NCBI RefSeq assembly: GCF_014048465.1
Contig: NZ_PDLY01000001.1
Coordinates: forward strand, 496,001 to 560,000
Direction of reading: 5' to 3'
From: Bombella mellum
Lineage (GTDB): Bacteria; Pseudomonadota; Alphaproteobacteria; Acetobacterales; Acetobacteraceae
DNA length: 64,000 nucleotides
In this document: one piece after another, positions 34,621 through 43,202 of the stretch
How positions within the stretch are numbered: the stretch's first letter is position 1
How the letters are laid out: every line of letters begins with the position of its first letter
Notes under the pieces: model-generated
Databases searched by the model: none
What the model saw: only the letters and a program-made list of their open reading frames with translations
Told to the model about the DNA's origin: nothing
Position numbers and translations under genes: made by a program

Positions 34621-35886
34621 TCAGTCCTCGGCGTGGATCGGCCGGATGGACCGGGCACGCAGGGTACCCTTCAGGGTGCGGAGCTGTTCCAGCAGGGCCT
34701 TCTCAAGTTCGGGAACGTCCTGCCCCTCCTGTGCCTCGGCCTCCGTCACGACATAGCCAAGCTCCCCATCTGTCTGGAGGAACTGCGCCGTCAGATTGCA
34801 GGCGGCCTTGGCGAAAATGTCGTTGATCTGCCCGAGGATGCCCGGCTGGTTGGAATGGACATGCATGAAGCGCATCCCGCCGGGGCGTTCACCCAGCTGG
34901 ACCTGCGGGAAGTTGACGGCACCGATGGTGGACCCGACGTCGGAATATTCCACCAGCTTCTGGGCGACCTCGACGCCGATGCGCTCCTGGGCCTCCATGG
35001 TGGACCCGCCGATATGCGGGGTCAGCAGCACGTTTTCCAGCCCCTGGAGCGGGGTCGTGAACCGTTCCTGGCTGCTCTTCGGTTCCACGGGGAAAACGTC
35101 GATGGCCGCTCCCATCAGATGGCCGTCCTTCAGGGCACGGGCCAGGGCCTCAAGGTCGACGACCGTGCCACGGGCGTTGTTGAGCAGGATGGAGTTTGGC
35201 TTCATGGCCCGGATTTCGGCCTCGCCGATCATGTTCTGTGTTTCTGGCGTTTCGGGAACATGCAGTGTCACGATGTCGGACTGGCCCAGCAGCTCCTCCA
35301 GAGAGCTGACGGCAATGGCGTTGCCGTGTGGCAGGCGGGGAGCGATGTCGTAGAAGAGCACCCGCAGGCCGAAGGATTCGGCCAGGACGGACAGCTGGGA
35401 CCCGATGGAGCCGTAGCCCACGATGCCGACCGTCTTGCCCCGGACTTCCCACGCATTGTTGGCGGACTTTTCCCAGCCCCCCCTGTGGCAGGCCTCCGAG
35501 CGGGATGGAATGCGGCGCAGCAGCATCACGATCTCGCCCATGACCAGCTCCGCCACGGAACGGGTGTTGCTGAACGGCGCATTGAAGACGGGAATCCCGG
35601 CCATACGGGCAGCGTTGAGGTCCACCTGGTTGGTGCCGATGCAGAAGCAGCCGATGGCCATGAGGCGGTTGGCCGAGTTGATGACATCGGCCGTCAGCTG
35701 CGTACGGCTGCGGATGCCGACCATGTGGACACCCTGAAGGGCCTCCTTGAGGGCCTCACCTTCCAGTGCGCCTTTCAGCCGGGTGACAGAGGCGTAGCCC
35801 TGCTGCTCCAGATAGTCGGCGGCACTGTCGTGGATGCCTTCCAGCAGAAGAATCTTGATTCTGTTCTTGGCGAGGGAGAGGGGCAT
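34621..35886 (-). CDS. serA: D-3-phosphoglycerate dehydrogenase
   Basis: First step of serine synthesis, about 421 residues, of the E. coli-like type with one C-terminal ACT domain (allosteric serine binding, about 345-421). The NAD motif VGIVGYGSIGSQLSVLAE and the catalytic LLTPHIGGST are present, together with the CIGTNQVDL and NTRSVAELVMGEI blocks. ATG 35886 is preferred because GAGG lies 9 bases upstream and the protein then begins MPLSLAKNRIKILLLEG; ATG 35901 is the alternative. Two copies of GGTAACC flank the start. Confidence 0.95.
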   Translation of the reverse strand: MPLSLAKNRIKILLLEGIHDSAADYLEQQGYASVTRLKGALEGEALKEALQGVHMVGIRSRTQLTADVINSANRLMAIGCFCIGTNQVDLNAARMAGIPVFNAPFSNTRSVAELVMGEIVMLLRRIPSRSEACHRGGWEKSANNAWEVRGKTVGIVGYGSIGSQLSVLAESFGLRVLFYDIAPRLPHGNAIAVSSLEELLGQSDIVTLHVPETPETQNMIGEAEIRAMKPNSILLNNARGTVVDLEALARALKDGHLMGAAIDVFPVEPKSSQERFTTPLQGLENVLLTPHIGGSTMEAQERIGVEVAQKLVEYSDVGSTIGAVNFPQVQLGERPGGMRFMHVHSNQPGILGQINDIFAKAACNLTAQFLQTDGELGYVVTEAEAQEGQDVPELEKALLEQLRTLKGTLRARSIRPIHAED

Positions 35887-35967
35887 GTCGGGTAACCTCA
35901 TCGTGGTAACCGGGTCAGCAGGCGTGACCTCATGAAGAATCGTTATCTATGTGTAATGGACATAACG

Positions 35968-36762
35968 TCAGGTGGAAAGGGCTTCCATGGCCTCATCACG
36001 CAGGGGTGTGCTGGCACAGGCCAGCACGGTGCCGTCACTTTCCAGTGTCAGCGGGGCGCCGGACCAGTCCGTCAGGCTGCCACCGGCTCCCCTGATGATG
36101 GGGGCCAGCGGTCCCCAGTCCCAGGGTTTGAGCGTGTCTTCGGCAATGAGGTCGATCTGTCCCAGAGCCAGCAGCCCGTAGGCATAGGCGTCTCCTCCCC
36201 ATGAGGTCCGGCGGACCCTTTTCTGGAGAGACTGGAACTGCCGGAACCGGTCAGGGCGGAAGATTTCCGGTGCCGTGCAGGAAAGTTCGGCGTCCCTGAG
36301 GGAGACGGTCTGCCGGGTGCCGATGGTGCCGGGCATGTGCGGGGCGATGTAGCGGCTGGGTTCGCCATCCAGTCCCAGCCAGCGTTCATTGGTGACGGGC
36401 TGGTCGATCAGGCCCAGTACGGGGCGGCCCTCATGAAAGAGCGAGATCAGTGTCGTGAAGCTCGGCCTGCCGGTCACGAAGGAGCGTGTGCCGTCGATGG
36501 GGTCCAGCACCCAGAGCCAGTCCTGTGTCAGGGCACCGGAGGTTCCGGCCTCTTCCCCGAGGATGGCATGATGGGGAACGTGTTTTTCCAGCATGGCCCT
36601 CATGGCCGCCTCAGCCTCCCGGTCGGCCCGGGTGACGGGGCTGTCATCGTCCTTGGCGATGATGGTGAGGGACTGGCGGAAATAGGGCAGGATGACCTGT
36701 CGGGCGGCATCGGCGCAGCTCTGGGCAAGGGCCAGATGGGAGGAAAGATCAGACTGACGCAT
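35968..36762 (-). CDS. hisN: Inositol-monophosphatase-fold histidinol phosphatase
   Basis: A 264-residue Mg-dependent phosphatase. Metal-binding motifs are GEEAG (Glu), WVLDPIDGTRSF (the WxxDxIDGT signature) and the C-terminal PWDWGPLAPII. The GGDAYAYGLLALGQIDLIAE sequence, and length, match the HisN-type histidinol-phosphate phosphatase (TIGR02067) better than SuhB. ATG 36762 is used; 36813 would add 17 non-conserved residues. It is upstream of serA on the same strand and divergent from kdsB. Confidence 0.85.
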   Translation of the reverse strand: MRQSDLSSHLALAQSCADAARQVILPYFRQSLTIIAKDDDSPVTRADREAEAAMRAMLEKHVPHHAILGEEAGTSGALTQDWLWVLDPIDGTRSFVTGRPSFTTLISLFHEGRPVLGLIDQPVTNERWLGLDGEPSRYIAPHMPGTIGTRQTVSLRDAELSCTAPEIFRPDRFRQFQSLQKRVRRTSWGGDAYAYGLLALGQIDLIAEDTLKPWDWGPLAPIIRGAGGSLTDWSGAPLTLESDGTVLACASTPLRDEAMEALST

Positions 36763-36827
36763 GAGGATTGTGCCTTTTTCCTGATGGGCTGATTGACGTG
36801 GGCAGGGCCGCACGGCAATCAGGGGTC

Positions 36828-37577
36828 ATGCAACCGATTATTGTCATTCCCTCCAGAATTGCCTCCACAAGGCTTCCACGCAAGGCTCTGGCCGAGATTG
36901 ATGGCGAGGCCATGATCATCCACGTTGCCCGTCGGGCCGTGGCCGCCGGGCTGGGGCCTGTCCTCGTGGCGGCAGGTGATGAGGAAATCCGGGATGCCGT
37001 GGCAGGCATAGCGGGTGTGGACGTCATCCTGACGGACCCGGCCCTGCCAAGCGGGTCGGACAGGGTGCAGGCGGCGATCGAGGTCTACGACCCGCAGGGG
37101 CGGCATGACTGCGTGATCAACCTTCAGGGAGACCTCCCCCTTGTGGAGCCGGAGACCCTCCAGCAGGCCCTGCGTCCGCTGGCAGAAGGGCGGTTCGACA
37201 TCGGGACGCTGGTTGCCCCGGTGCAGGGTGCTGCGGAGCGTGATGCCGACTCGGTCGTGAAGGTGGCATGCAGTTTCAGGGGTGATGATGACGTGGCCCG
37301 GGCACTCTATTTCTCCCGGTCCGTGATTCCGTGGGGTGAGGGCGTGTACTGGCATCATGTGGGTGTCTATGCGTGGCGTCGTGAGGCTCTGGCCCGGTTC
37401 GTCACCCTGCCGCCTTCCGGGCTGGAGGAACGGGAAAAGCTGGAGCAGCTTCGTGCGCTGGAGGCAGGCATGACGATCGGCTGTGCCCGGATCGCCACGG
37501 CCCCTCTCGGGGTGGACACGCCGGAAGATCTCGTGAGGGTCCGGGCCAGGGTCGGGGAGCGGGCTTCATGCCGGTGA
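36828..37577 (+). CDS. kdsB: 3-deoxy-manno-octulosonate cytidylyltransferase
   Basis: Activates Kdo as CMP-Kdo for lipopolysaccharide, so the organism makes LPS. It has 249 residues; N-terminal IIVIPSRIASTRLPRKAL is the nucleotide-binding signature, followed by LPSGSDRVQ and NLQGDLPLVEPE. ATG 36828 has AGGGG just upstream. It overlaps pheA by 10 bases. Confidence 0.94.
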   Translation: MQPIIVIPSRIASTRLPRKALAEIDGEAMIIHVARRAVAAGLGPVLVAAGDEEIRDAVAGIAGVDVILTDPALPSGSDRVQAAIEVYDPQGRHDCVINLQGDLPLVEPETLQQALRPLAEGRFDIGTLVAPVQGAAERDADSVVKVACSFRGDDDVARALYFSRSVIPWGEGVYWHHVGVYAWRREALARFVTLPPSGLEEREKLEQLRALEAGMTIGCARIATAPLGVDTPEDLVRVRARVGERASCR

Positions 37578-38407
37578 TCGCATTTCAGGGGCGGCCCGGA
37601 GCCTATTCCGATCTGGCCTGCCGGGCCACACGTCCGGGCTGGGCCACGCTGCCCTGTCGCAGCTTTGCCGAGACGATCGAGGCCGTGCGGGATGGTCTGG
37701 CGGATGAGGCCCTTCTGCCATGCGAGAATTCCCTTGCCGGTCGTGTGGCGGAGATCCATGCGCTGCTGCCAGAAGCGGGACTGAAGATTGTGGGGGAGCA
37801 TTTCCAGCGGGTGGAGCACTGCCTGTTGGGCGTGAAGGGCGCACGGCTTGAGGATGTGAGGCGTGTCCATACGCACCCCGTGGCGATGGCGCAGGTCCGG
37901 GGTCTTCTGGCACGGCATGATCTGGAGCCGGTGACGGAGTTTGACACGGCGGGAGCCGCCGAACTGGTGGCAGGTTGGGGGCGCAGGGAAGAGGCGGCGG
38001 TGGCGTCCTCTCTTGCCGGAGAGCTGAACGGGCTTGAGATTCTTCTGCGTAACGTGGAGGATGCCGCCCACAATACCACCCGTTTCTACCGTGTGGCTCC
38101 CCCGGATGCCGTGGTGGAGCATGTGGCGGGCCAGCTCATGATGACGACGCTGATCGTTCATGTCCGGCATGTTCCGGGAGCTTTGTGTGACGTCCTGAGC
38201 TGCTTTGCACGGCATGGGGTCAACATGACACGGATTGAGAGCTATATGCTGGGTGGCTCCTTTGAGGCATCCCGGTTCCTGATGGACATTGAGGGGGCAC
38301 CGGATGATCGGAAGGTGCACGATGCCCTCCGGGCACTGGCCGGGGCCAGTCAGGATCATCATGTTCTGGGAACCTATCCCCGGAGTGCCTTCCGGGATGA
38401 GATGTGA
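37568..38407 (+). CDS. pheA: Prephenate dehydratase
   Basis: Converts prephenate to phenylpyruvate in phenylalanine synthesis. It has 279 residues with no chorismate mutase part. The catalytic domain begins IAFQGRPGAYSDLA; LPCENSLAGRV and NTTRFYRV (the catalytic Thr region) are present. A C-terminal ACT domain follows (about 190-270, with TRIESYMLGG), so feedback by phenylalanine is expected. The start lies inside kdsB. Confidence 0.94.
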   Translation: MPVIAFQGRPGAYSDLACRATRPGWATLPCRSFAETIEAVRDGLADEALLPCENSLAGRVAEIHALLPEAGLKIVGEHFQRVEHCLLGVKGARLEDVRRVHTHPVAMAQVRGLLARHDLEPVTEFDTAGAAELVAGWGRREEAAVASSLAGELNGLEILLRNVEDAAHNTTRFYRVAPPDAVVEHVAGQLMMTTLIVHVRHVPGALCDVLSCFARHGVNMTRIESYMLGGSFEASRFLMDIEGAPDDRKVHDALRALAGASQDHHVLGTYPRSAFRDEM

Positions 38408-38502
38408 CCTTCCTACGGAGGGGAGGTCTCACTATAATGCAGTGCCGGGCTGGCGGGACCAGCCATGATATTGACGAGCAGGGACAAGGGCGGAGACAAG
38501 AG

Positions 38503-39402
38503 ATGGCGCAGAATATTAACGAACGTTACCGTGGGTCGCTGACCGCCCTGATCACTCCCATGAAGAAGGATGGTGCGCTGGACGAGCAGGCGGCCACCCG
38601 GCTGATCGAGCGTCAGATCAAGGGTGGTACGACGGGTCTCATTCCGTCCGGGACGACCGGGGAAAGCCCCACGCTCTCCCATGAGGAGCATGGCCGTGTC
38701 GTGGAGCATTGCGTGGAGGTGGCTGCCGGGCGTGCGCTCGTGATGGCGGGTGCGGGTTCCAACAGCACGCACGAGGCCGTGGGCATGGCCCGCCATGCCC
38801 ATAAGGTGGGGGCCGATGCCCTGCTGGTGGTCGTGCCCTATTACAACAAGCCGACGCAGGAAGGGCTGTACCGCCATTTCATGACGGTGGCTGATGCCAC
38901 CCCGCTGCCGCTTTGGTTGTACTGCATCCCGGGCCGTTCCGTCGTGGACCTGACGCCGGAGACCCTGGGCCGTCTGGCTAGGCATCCGAACATTGTCGGT
39001 ACGAAGGACGCCACGGCCAATCTGGCCCGTCCGCTTGCCGTGCGGCGGGAGGCCGGGGCCGATTTCAACCAGCTTTCCGGCGAGGATGGGACCATCCTGT
39101 CCTTTCTGGCTGCCGGCGGGCATGGCTGCATCAGCGTGACGTCCAATGTGGTGCCGGACCTCTGCTCCCAGCTTCACCGTCTCTGGCAGGAAGGGAAGGT
39201 ACAGGAGGCCATCGCCCTTCAGGACAGGCTGATGCCGCTGCATGATGCGCTTTTTGCCGAGACCAGCCCGGCCCCGGCCAAATATGCCATGTCCCGCCTC
39301 GGGCTGTGTGAATCTACCCTGCGCCTGCCGATGGTGGAGATCACCGAGGCGACGAAGAAGCGTGTGGATGCCGCCCTGCATTCACTCGGGCTTCTGGATT
39401 AA
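38503..39402 (+). CDS. dapA: 4-hydroxy-tetrahydrodipicolinate synthase
   Basis: Condenses pyruvate and aspartate semialdehyde in lysine/diaminopimelate synthesis. It has 299 residues from ATG 38503 (GGAGACAAGAG upstream). It shows SGTTGESPTLSHEEH, the proton-relay Tyr in YYNKPTQEG, and the Schiff-base lysine in GTKDAT. About 95 bases separate it from pheA; it sits 11 bases before smpB. Confidence 0.96.
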   Translation: MAQNINERYRGSLTALITPMKKDGALDEQAATRLIERQIKGGTTGLIPSGTTGESPTLSHEEHGRVVEHCVEVAAGRALVMAGAGSNSTHEAVGMARHAHKVGADALLVVVPYYNKPTQEGLYRHFMTVADATPLPLWLYCIPGRSVVDLTPETLGRLARHPNIVGTKDATANLARPLAVRREAGADFNQLSGEDGTILSFLAAGGHGCISVTSNVVPDLCSQLHRLWQEGKVQEAIALQDRLMPLHDALFAETSPAPAKYAMSRLGLCESTLRLPMVEITEATKKRVDAALHSLGLLD

Positions 39403-39413
39403 GACGAAGACAG

Positions 39414-39917
39414 ATGGCTGCCAGCAAGAAAAAGACAAAAGGCGGACTGATTTCCCACGGCATTGCCGCACAGAATCGGAAGGCCCGTTTCAACTACACC
39501 ATTCTGGAAACGGTGGAGGCGGGCCTCGTTCTCAAGGGGCCGGAGGTGAAAAGCCTGCGGATGGGCCGTGCGACTCTGAGCGAGGCCTACGCCATCGAGC
39601 GGGATGGCGAGCTGTGGCTCCTGAATTCATATATTCCTGAATATCAGGGAGGCGTGCTTTCCCGGTTTGACACACGGGCACCACGCAAGCTGCTGCTGCA
39701 CCGCAAGCAGCTGGCCAAGTACATAGGGGAAATTACCAGGGCGGGGGCATCGCTTGTCCCTCTGGATATCCATTTCAATGCCCGTGGCGTGGCCAAGGTG
39801 ACCCTCGGTCTCGGCAAGGGGCGCAAGAAGGAAGACAAGCGGCACGCCATTGCCGACCGTGACTGGCAGAGGGACAAGGCCCGTCTGCTGCGCAACAAGG
39901 GGCGCGGGGACTACTGA
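39414..39917 (+). CDS. smpB: SsrA (tmRNA)-binding protein
   Basis: Needed for trans-translation rescue of stalled ribosomes. It has 167 residues, normal length, with AQNRKARFNYTI, GPEVKSLRMG and the basic C-terminal tail KGRKKEDKRHAIADRDWQRD. The tmRNA gene itself was not found in the window. A strong terminator follows. Confidence 0.96.
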   Translation: MAASKKKTKGGLISHGIAAQNRKARFNYTILETVEAGLVLKGPEVKSLRMGRATLSEAYAIERDGELWLLNSYIPEYQGGVLSRFDTRAPRKLLLHRKQLAKYIGEITRAGASLVPLDIHFNARGVAKVTLGLGKGRKKEDKRHAIADRDWQRDKARLLRNKGRGDY

Positions 39918-39987
39918 CGGTTCAGTGAGGGAGTTCTTCAGGGCTTCCTCCTCGGCATCTGGCACGGTCCTGGTGGCCGGACATGAA

Positions 39988-40021
39988 AAACCCCCACGGT
40001 CAGGGCAGACCGTGGGGGTTT
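39988..40021. terminator. Strong bidirectional terminator between smpB and the cold-shock gene
   Basis: A perfect 14-bp stem (39988-40001 with 40008-40021) and 6-base loop, beginning AAA and ending TTT so that both directions have a short U-tract. It separates two convergent genes. Confidence 0.9.
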
Positions 40022-40045
40022 CTGCGTCAGGATGGTCGCCCTGAA

Positions 40046-40738
40046 TTATTCGGCAGTGATCTGCACGGCCTCGGGGCCCTTGTGACCCTGCACGACCTTC
40101 ATGCCGATCGGCTGTCCGTCAGCCAGACCATGCAGGCCGGACCGCTCCAGAGCCGAGGCGTGGACGAACACGTCCTTGCCGCCATTCTCTGGCGTGATGA
40201 AGCCGAAACCCTTGGTGGTGTTGTACCACTTGACGATTCCACGCATCTCCTCGGCCTGGGACAGGTCCGGGGCAGGGTGGAAGCGTTCCTGACGCATGGG
40301 AGCGGCAGGGCGGCGGGGGGGTTCTGCCATCGCCGTGCTGGCATCGACAGAAATCACCTCGGCAACCTGACGGCCTTTGGGACCCTGGCCGACACGGACG
40401 ACAACGGTCGTACCCGGAGCAGGTTCGGTATGGCCGAGGGAACTGAGCGTGTTGGCGTGGAGGAAGACATCCCCGCTGCCGTCGCTCAGGCCAACGAAGC
40501 CGAACCCGCGTTCGGTGTTGAACCATTTGACGGTGCCGGTGATTTCAGGACCAGTCGGCGTGATCTGCGGGCCACCACGACCGCCGCCACGGCGGGGGGC
40601 ACCACCGCCGAAGCCGCCGCCACGCGGGGCATCGTAACTGCCGCGATCATCAAAATAGGAAGGCTGGGTCATGAAATCGCGGTCAAAGCCGCCGCGGCGG
40701 GAGGAAAAGGAGCTGCGGTCGGATCTATTATTTCTCAA
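40046..40738 (-). CDS. Two-domain cold-shock RNA-binding protein
   Basis: A 230-residue protein with two cold-shock domains. The first (about 68-135) begins TGTVKWFNTERGFGFVGL and the second (about 165-230) begins RGIVKWYNTTKGFGFITP; both keep the RNP1 and RNP2 aromatic residues. The N-terminal 65 residues are Arg/Gly-rich and probably disordered, an RNA-binding RGG-like tail. No ATG is available for the full N-terminus: TTG 40738 is used, and ATG 40672 would remove 22 residues. The TTG lies inside a short leader ORF with a strong ribosome binding site, suggesting translational coupling. Confidence 0.85.
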   Translation of the reverse strand: MRNNRSDRSSFSSRRGGFDRDFMTQPSYFDDRGSYDAPRGGGFGGGAPRRGGGRGGPQITPTGPEITGTVKWFNTERGFGFVGLSDGSGDVFLHANTLSSLGHTEPAPGTTVVVRVGQGPKGRQVAEVISVDASTAMAEPPRRPAAPMRQERFHPAPDLSQAEEMRGIVKWYNTTKGFGFITPENGGKDVFVHASALERSGLHGLADGQPIGMKVVQGHKGPEAVQITAE

Positions 40739-40781
40739 GGGTCTCGTCCCGTATTGGGGTCATCAGGGAGGAAACAGTCAT
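40728..40781 (-). CDS. Candidate 17-codon leader peptide of the cold-shock gene
   Basis: ATG 40781 follows an excellent Shine-Dalgarno sequence (GAGGAGG, about 40787-40793, spacing near 5) and reads MTVSSLMTPIRDETLEK, then TAA at 40728-40730. The cold-shock TTG start at 40738 lies within it in another frame, so ribosomes ending at TAA would be next to that start. The peptide may have no function of its own. Confidence 0.4.
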   Translation of the reverse strand: MTVSSLMTPIRDETLEK

Positions 40782-41017
40782 CCTGCCTCCTCGGGTCATT
40801 CAGCTGGAAGCATGACTACATGTTCCACTTGTCAAAGTAGCATGTTTTTCCAATTACGCCACAAGGAAAAAGATGAAAATTTGATAATTTTTCCATCCCG
40901 TTATTGGGAAGTATTTTTTAAAACATAATTATTCTATATTTAAGTATAAAGATGAAGATAATGGATGTCTGTGAACCAGTAAATATTAATGAATGGTTCA
41001 CTTGTTCTGGTGGTTTC
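40782..41017. promoter_or_regulatory. AT-rich divergent region upstream of the cold-shock gene
   Basis: With the leader ORF it makes a 279-base gap between the cold-shock start and the recG stop (both minus strand). It is markedly AT-rich (about 40850-40960) compared with its surroundings, as expected for a promoter plus a long untranslated leader. A TTGACA hexamer appears on the minus strand near 40835, but without a good -10 at the right distance. No gene was recognised. Confidence 0.35.
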
Positions 41018-43120
41018 CTAGCCTGATACAAGCAGTCTGTCCGGCACGGCCCGGTCGAACAGATGCAGGAGGTCCTGAAGGGCCGTTCCTCTTGGTCCTG
41101 TCAGGTCAGGGTCACGGGTGAGTTCACGCTGGCTGTCCTGCCGCATGGCTGTCAGGAGCAGGGAGAGGCGGGTCTGGTCGGCCAGCCGGAAGCCTGGCAG
41201 GCCGGACTGGCGGTTGCCCGTCAGGTCGCCACCACCACGGATGCGGAAATCCTCATCGGCGATCAGGAAGCCATCCTCCGTATCCCGCAGGAGGTGGAGG
41301 CGACGCTGGGCCGTGAAGCTGGTGCCCTCACTGTGCAGCAGCAGGCAGAAGGATTTCTGTGCTCCCCGCCCGACACGGCCACGCAGCTGATGCAGCTGGG
41401 CAAGGCCGAAGCGTTCGGCCTGTTCGATGACCATGATGGTGGCATTGGGAATGTCCACGCCGACCTCGATGACCGTGGTGGCGACCAGCAGGCGGGTCTG
41501 GCCTTTCTGGAAGGCCGTCAGGGCGTTCTGCCTCGTGTCGATGTCCTGCCTGCCATGAGCCAGCCCGATGATGGGGCCGAAACGTTTCGTCAGCTCCGCC
41601 CAGCGTTCTTCTGCCGCTGCGGCACTCTGCGTTTCGCTCTCCTCGATGAGGGGGCAGACCCAGAATATCTGCTTCCCCTGGTCCAGGGCCCGTTTCATGC
41701 CGGCGAAGATGTCGTCCAGCTTGCCCATGTTGTGCACGGTCGTATGGATGGGCTGGCGACCGGCCGGCTTGCTGTCCAGCCGGCTCACGCCCATCTCGCC
41801 CCATTCCGTCAGCTGCAGGGTGCGGGGGATGGGTGTGGCGGTCATGACGAGCAGGTCGGTGGCTGGTCCCTTGCTGGCCAGCCTCATGCGCTGCTCCACC
41901 CCGAAGCGGTGCTGCTCGTCGATGACGGCCAGGCCGAGGTCGGCAAAGGTGACGCCATCCTGAAAGAGTGCATGGGTGCCTATGGCGATCTTCGCATGGC
42001 CATCGGCCAGTTTCGCCAGTGCGACCCGCCGTGCCTTCCCCTTGACGGAGCCGCTGAGAAACACGAACGGCACCGGGCACAGGGCCTCGCACGTGCTGGC
42101 ATGCTGCTGGGCAAGGATCTCCGTCGGGGCCATGAAGGCGGCCTGTGTTCCGGCCTCGACGGCCTGGAGCATGGCCGTCAGGGCGACGAGTGTTTTTCCG
42201 GCCCCGACATCGCCCTGGAGTAGGCGCATCATGGGGGCGGGACGTTCCATGTCCGCTGCGATTTCGGCCATGACACGTCGCTGTGCCGGTGTGGGTTCAT
42301 GGCCGAAACGCTCAAGCAGGGTACGGCGCAGGGAGCCGTCGCCCACCAGCGGGCGGCCCGTGCGTGTTCGGGCCTGCATCCGGGCCAGCCCCAGGCAGAG
42401 CTGGTCTGCCAGAACTTCATCAGCTGCCAGCCGGGCACAGGCACGCTCCAGAATGGGAGTGGGGTCGTCGTCGGAAGGCAGCGTCTCGGGGAAGTGCATC
42501 AGCCCAAGAGCCGTGGCGAAGCCGGGCCAGTTCCGTTTTTTCACCAGGGGCGGGTCCAGCCATTCCGGGAGGTCGGGCGGGATCAGGGCCAGGGCGGCCT
42601 GCATGGCTTTCCGCACGGTGGAGGGAAACAGCCCGGCCGTGAGAGGCCACACGGCTTCCAGCCACGGGAACCTGTCCCTTTTTCCCCAGGCCATGATGTG
42701 GTCCGGACGGGAAAGGGTCAGCCGGTCATGGTAATGCCCGACCCTGCCGGAAACGAGGATTTCTGCCCCTTCCGGCGGGAGGAAGAGCCGCCCTTTCTGG
42801 AAGAAGGTGATCTCCAGCGTGCCGGTGCCGTCTCTGGTGGTCAGGATGGTGGGCTGGGAGGAGCGGACGGGGCGGCGGATGCCTGTCACACGGACATGGC
42901 TCGTCAGGATGTCGCCCGCTGGCAGTTTCCGTCCTTCGGCGACGGTCATGAGCCTGCGCCGGTCGATCAGCTTTTCCGGCAGGGTGAAGAGCAGGTCGAT
43001 GATCCGTCTGCCCCCGCTGATCCGGCCCAGCATCGTGGCGTGGCGGGGGCCTGTGCCCGGCAGGCTGCTGATGGGAGCCAGAAGTGGCGCAATCCGTGCG
43101 GAAGGGGGAGCTAGGGGCAT
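41018..43120 (-). CDS. recG: ATP-dependent DNA helicase RecG
   Basis: Branch-migration helicase for stalled forks, 700 residues. An N-terminal OB-fold wedge domain (about 60-150) is followed by a superfamily 2 helicase core with Walker A GDVGAGKTLVAL, motif II DEQH in VIDEQHRFGV, TATPIPRTLQL and the C-terminal QLRGRVGRGAQKSFC. It is divergent from mfd with an 82-base gap; the sdhE gene often found between them in alphaproteobacteria is absent. Confidence 0.96.
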   Translation of the reverse strand: MPLAPPSARIAPLLAPISSLPGTGPRHATMLGRISGGRRIIDLLFTLPEKLIDRRRLMTVAEGRKLPAGDILTSHVRVTGIRRPVRSSQPTILTTRDGTGTLEITFFQKGRLFLPPEGAEILVSGRVGHYHDRLTLSRPDHIMAWGKRDRFPWLEAVWPLTAGLFPSTVRKAMQAALALIPPDLPEWLDPPLVKKRNWPGFATALGLMHFPETLPSDDDPTPILERACARLAADEVLADQLCLGLARMQARTRTGRPLVGDGSLRRTLLERFGHEPTPAQRRVMAEIAADMERPAPMMRLLQGDVGAGKTLVALTAMLQAVEAGTQAAFMAPTEILAQQHASTCEALCPVPFVFLSGSVKGKARRVALAKLADGHAKIAIGTHALFQDGVTFADLGLAVIDEQHRFGVEQRMRLASKGPATDLLVMTATPIPRTLQLTEWGEMGVSRLDSKPAGRQPIHTTVHNMGKLDDIFAGMKRALDQGKQIFWVCPLIEESETQSAAAAEERWAELTKRFGPIIGLAHGRQDIDTRQNALTAFQKGQTRLLVATTVIEVGVDIPNATIMVIEQAERFGLAQLHQLRGRVGRGAQKSFCLLLHSEGTSFTAQRRLHLLRDTEDGFLIADEDFRIRGGGDLTGNRQSGLPGFRLADQTRLSLLLTAMRQDSQRELTRDPDLTGPRGTALQDLLHLFDRAVPDRLLVSG

Positions 43121-43202
43121 GGCATCGGGGGGGCGGGTGGCTTCCGGGCTGACAGGGGGGCTGTGGAGGGCTATAGGGTAGCAGAACCGGCCGATAATAA
43201 AA

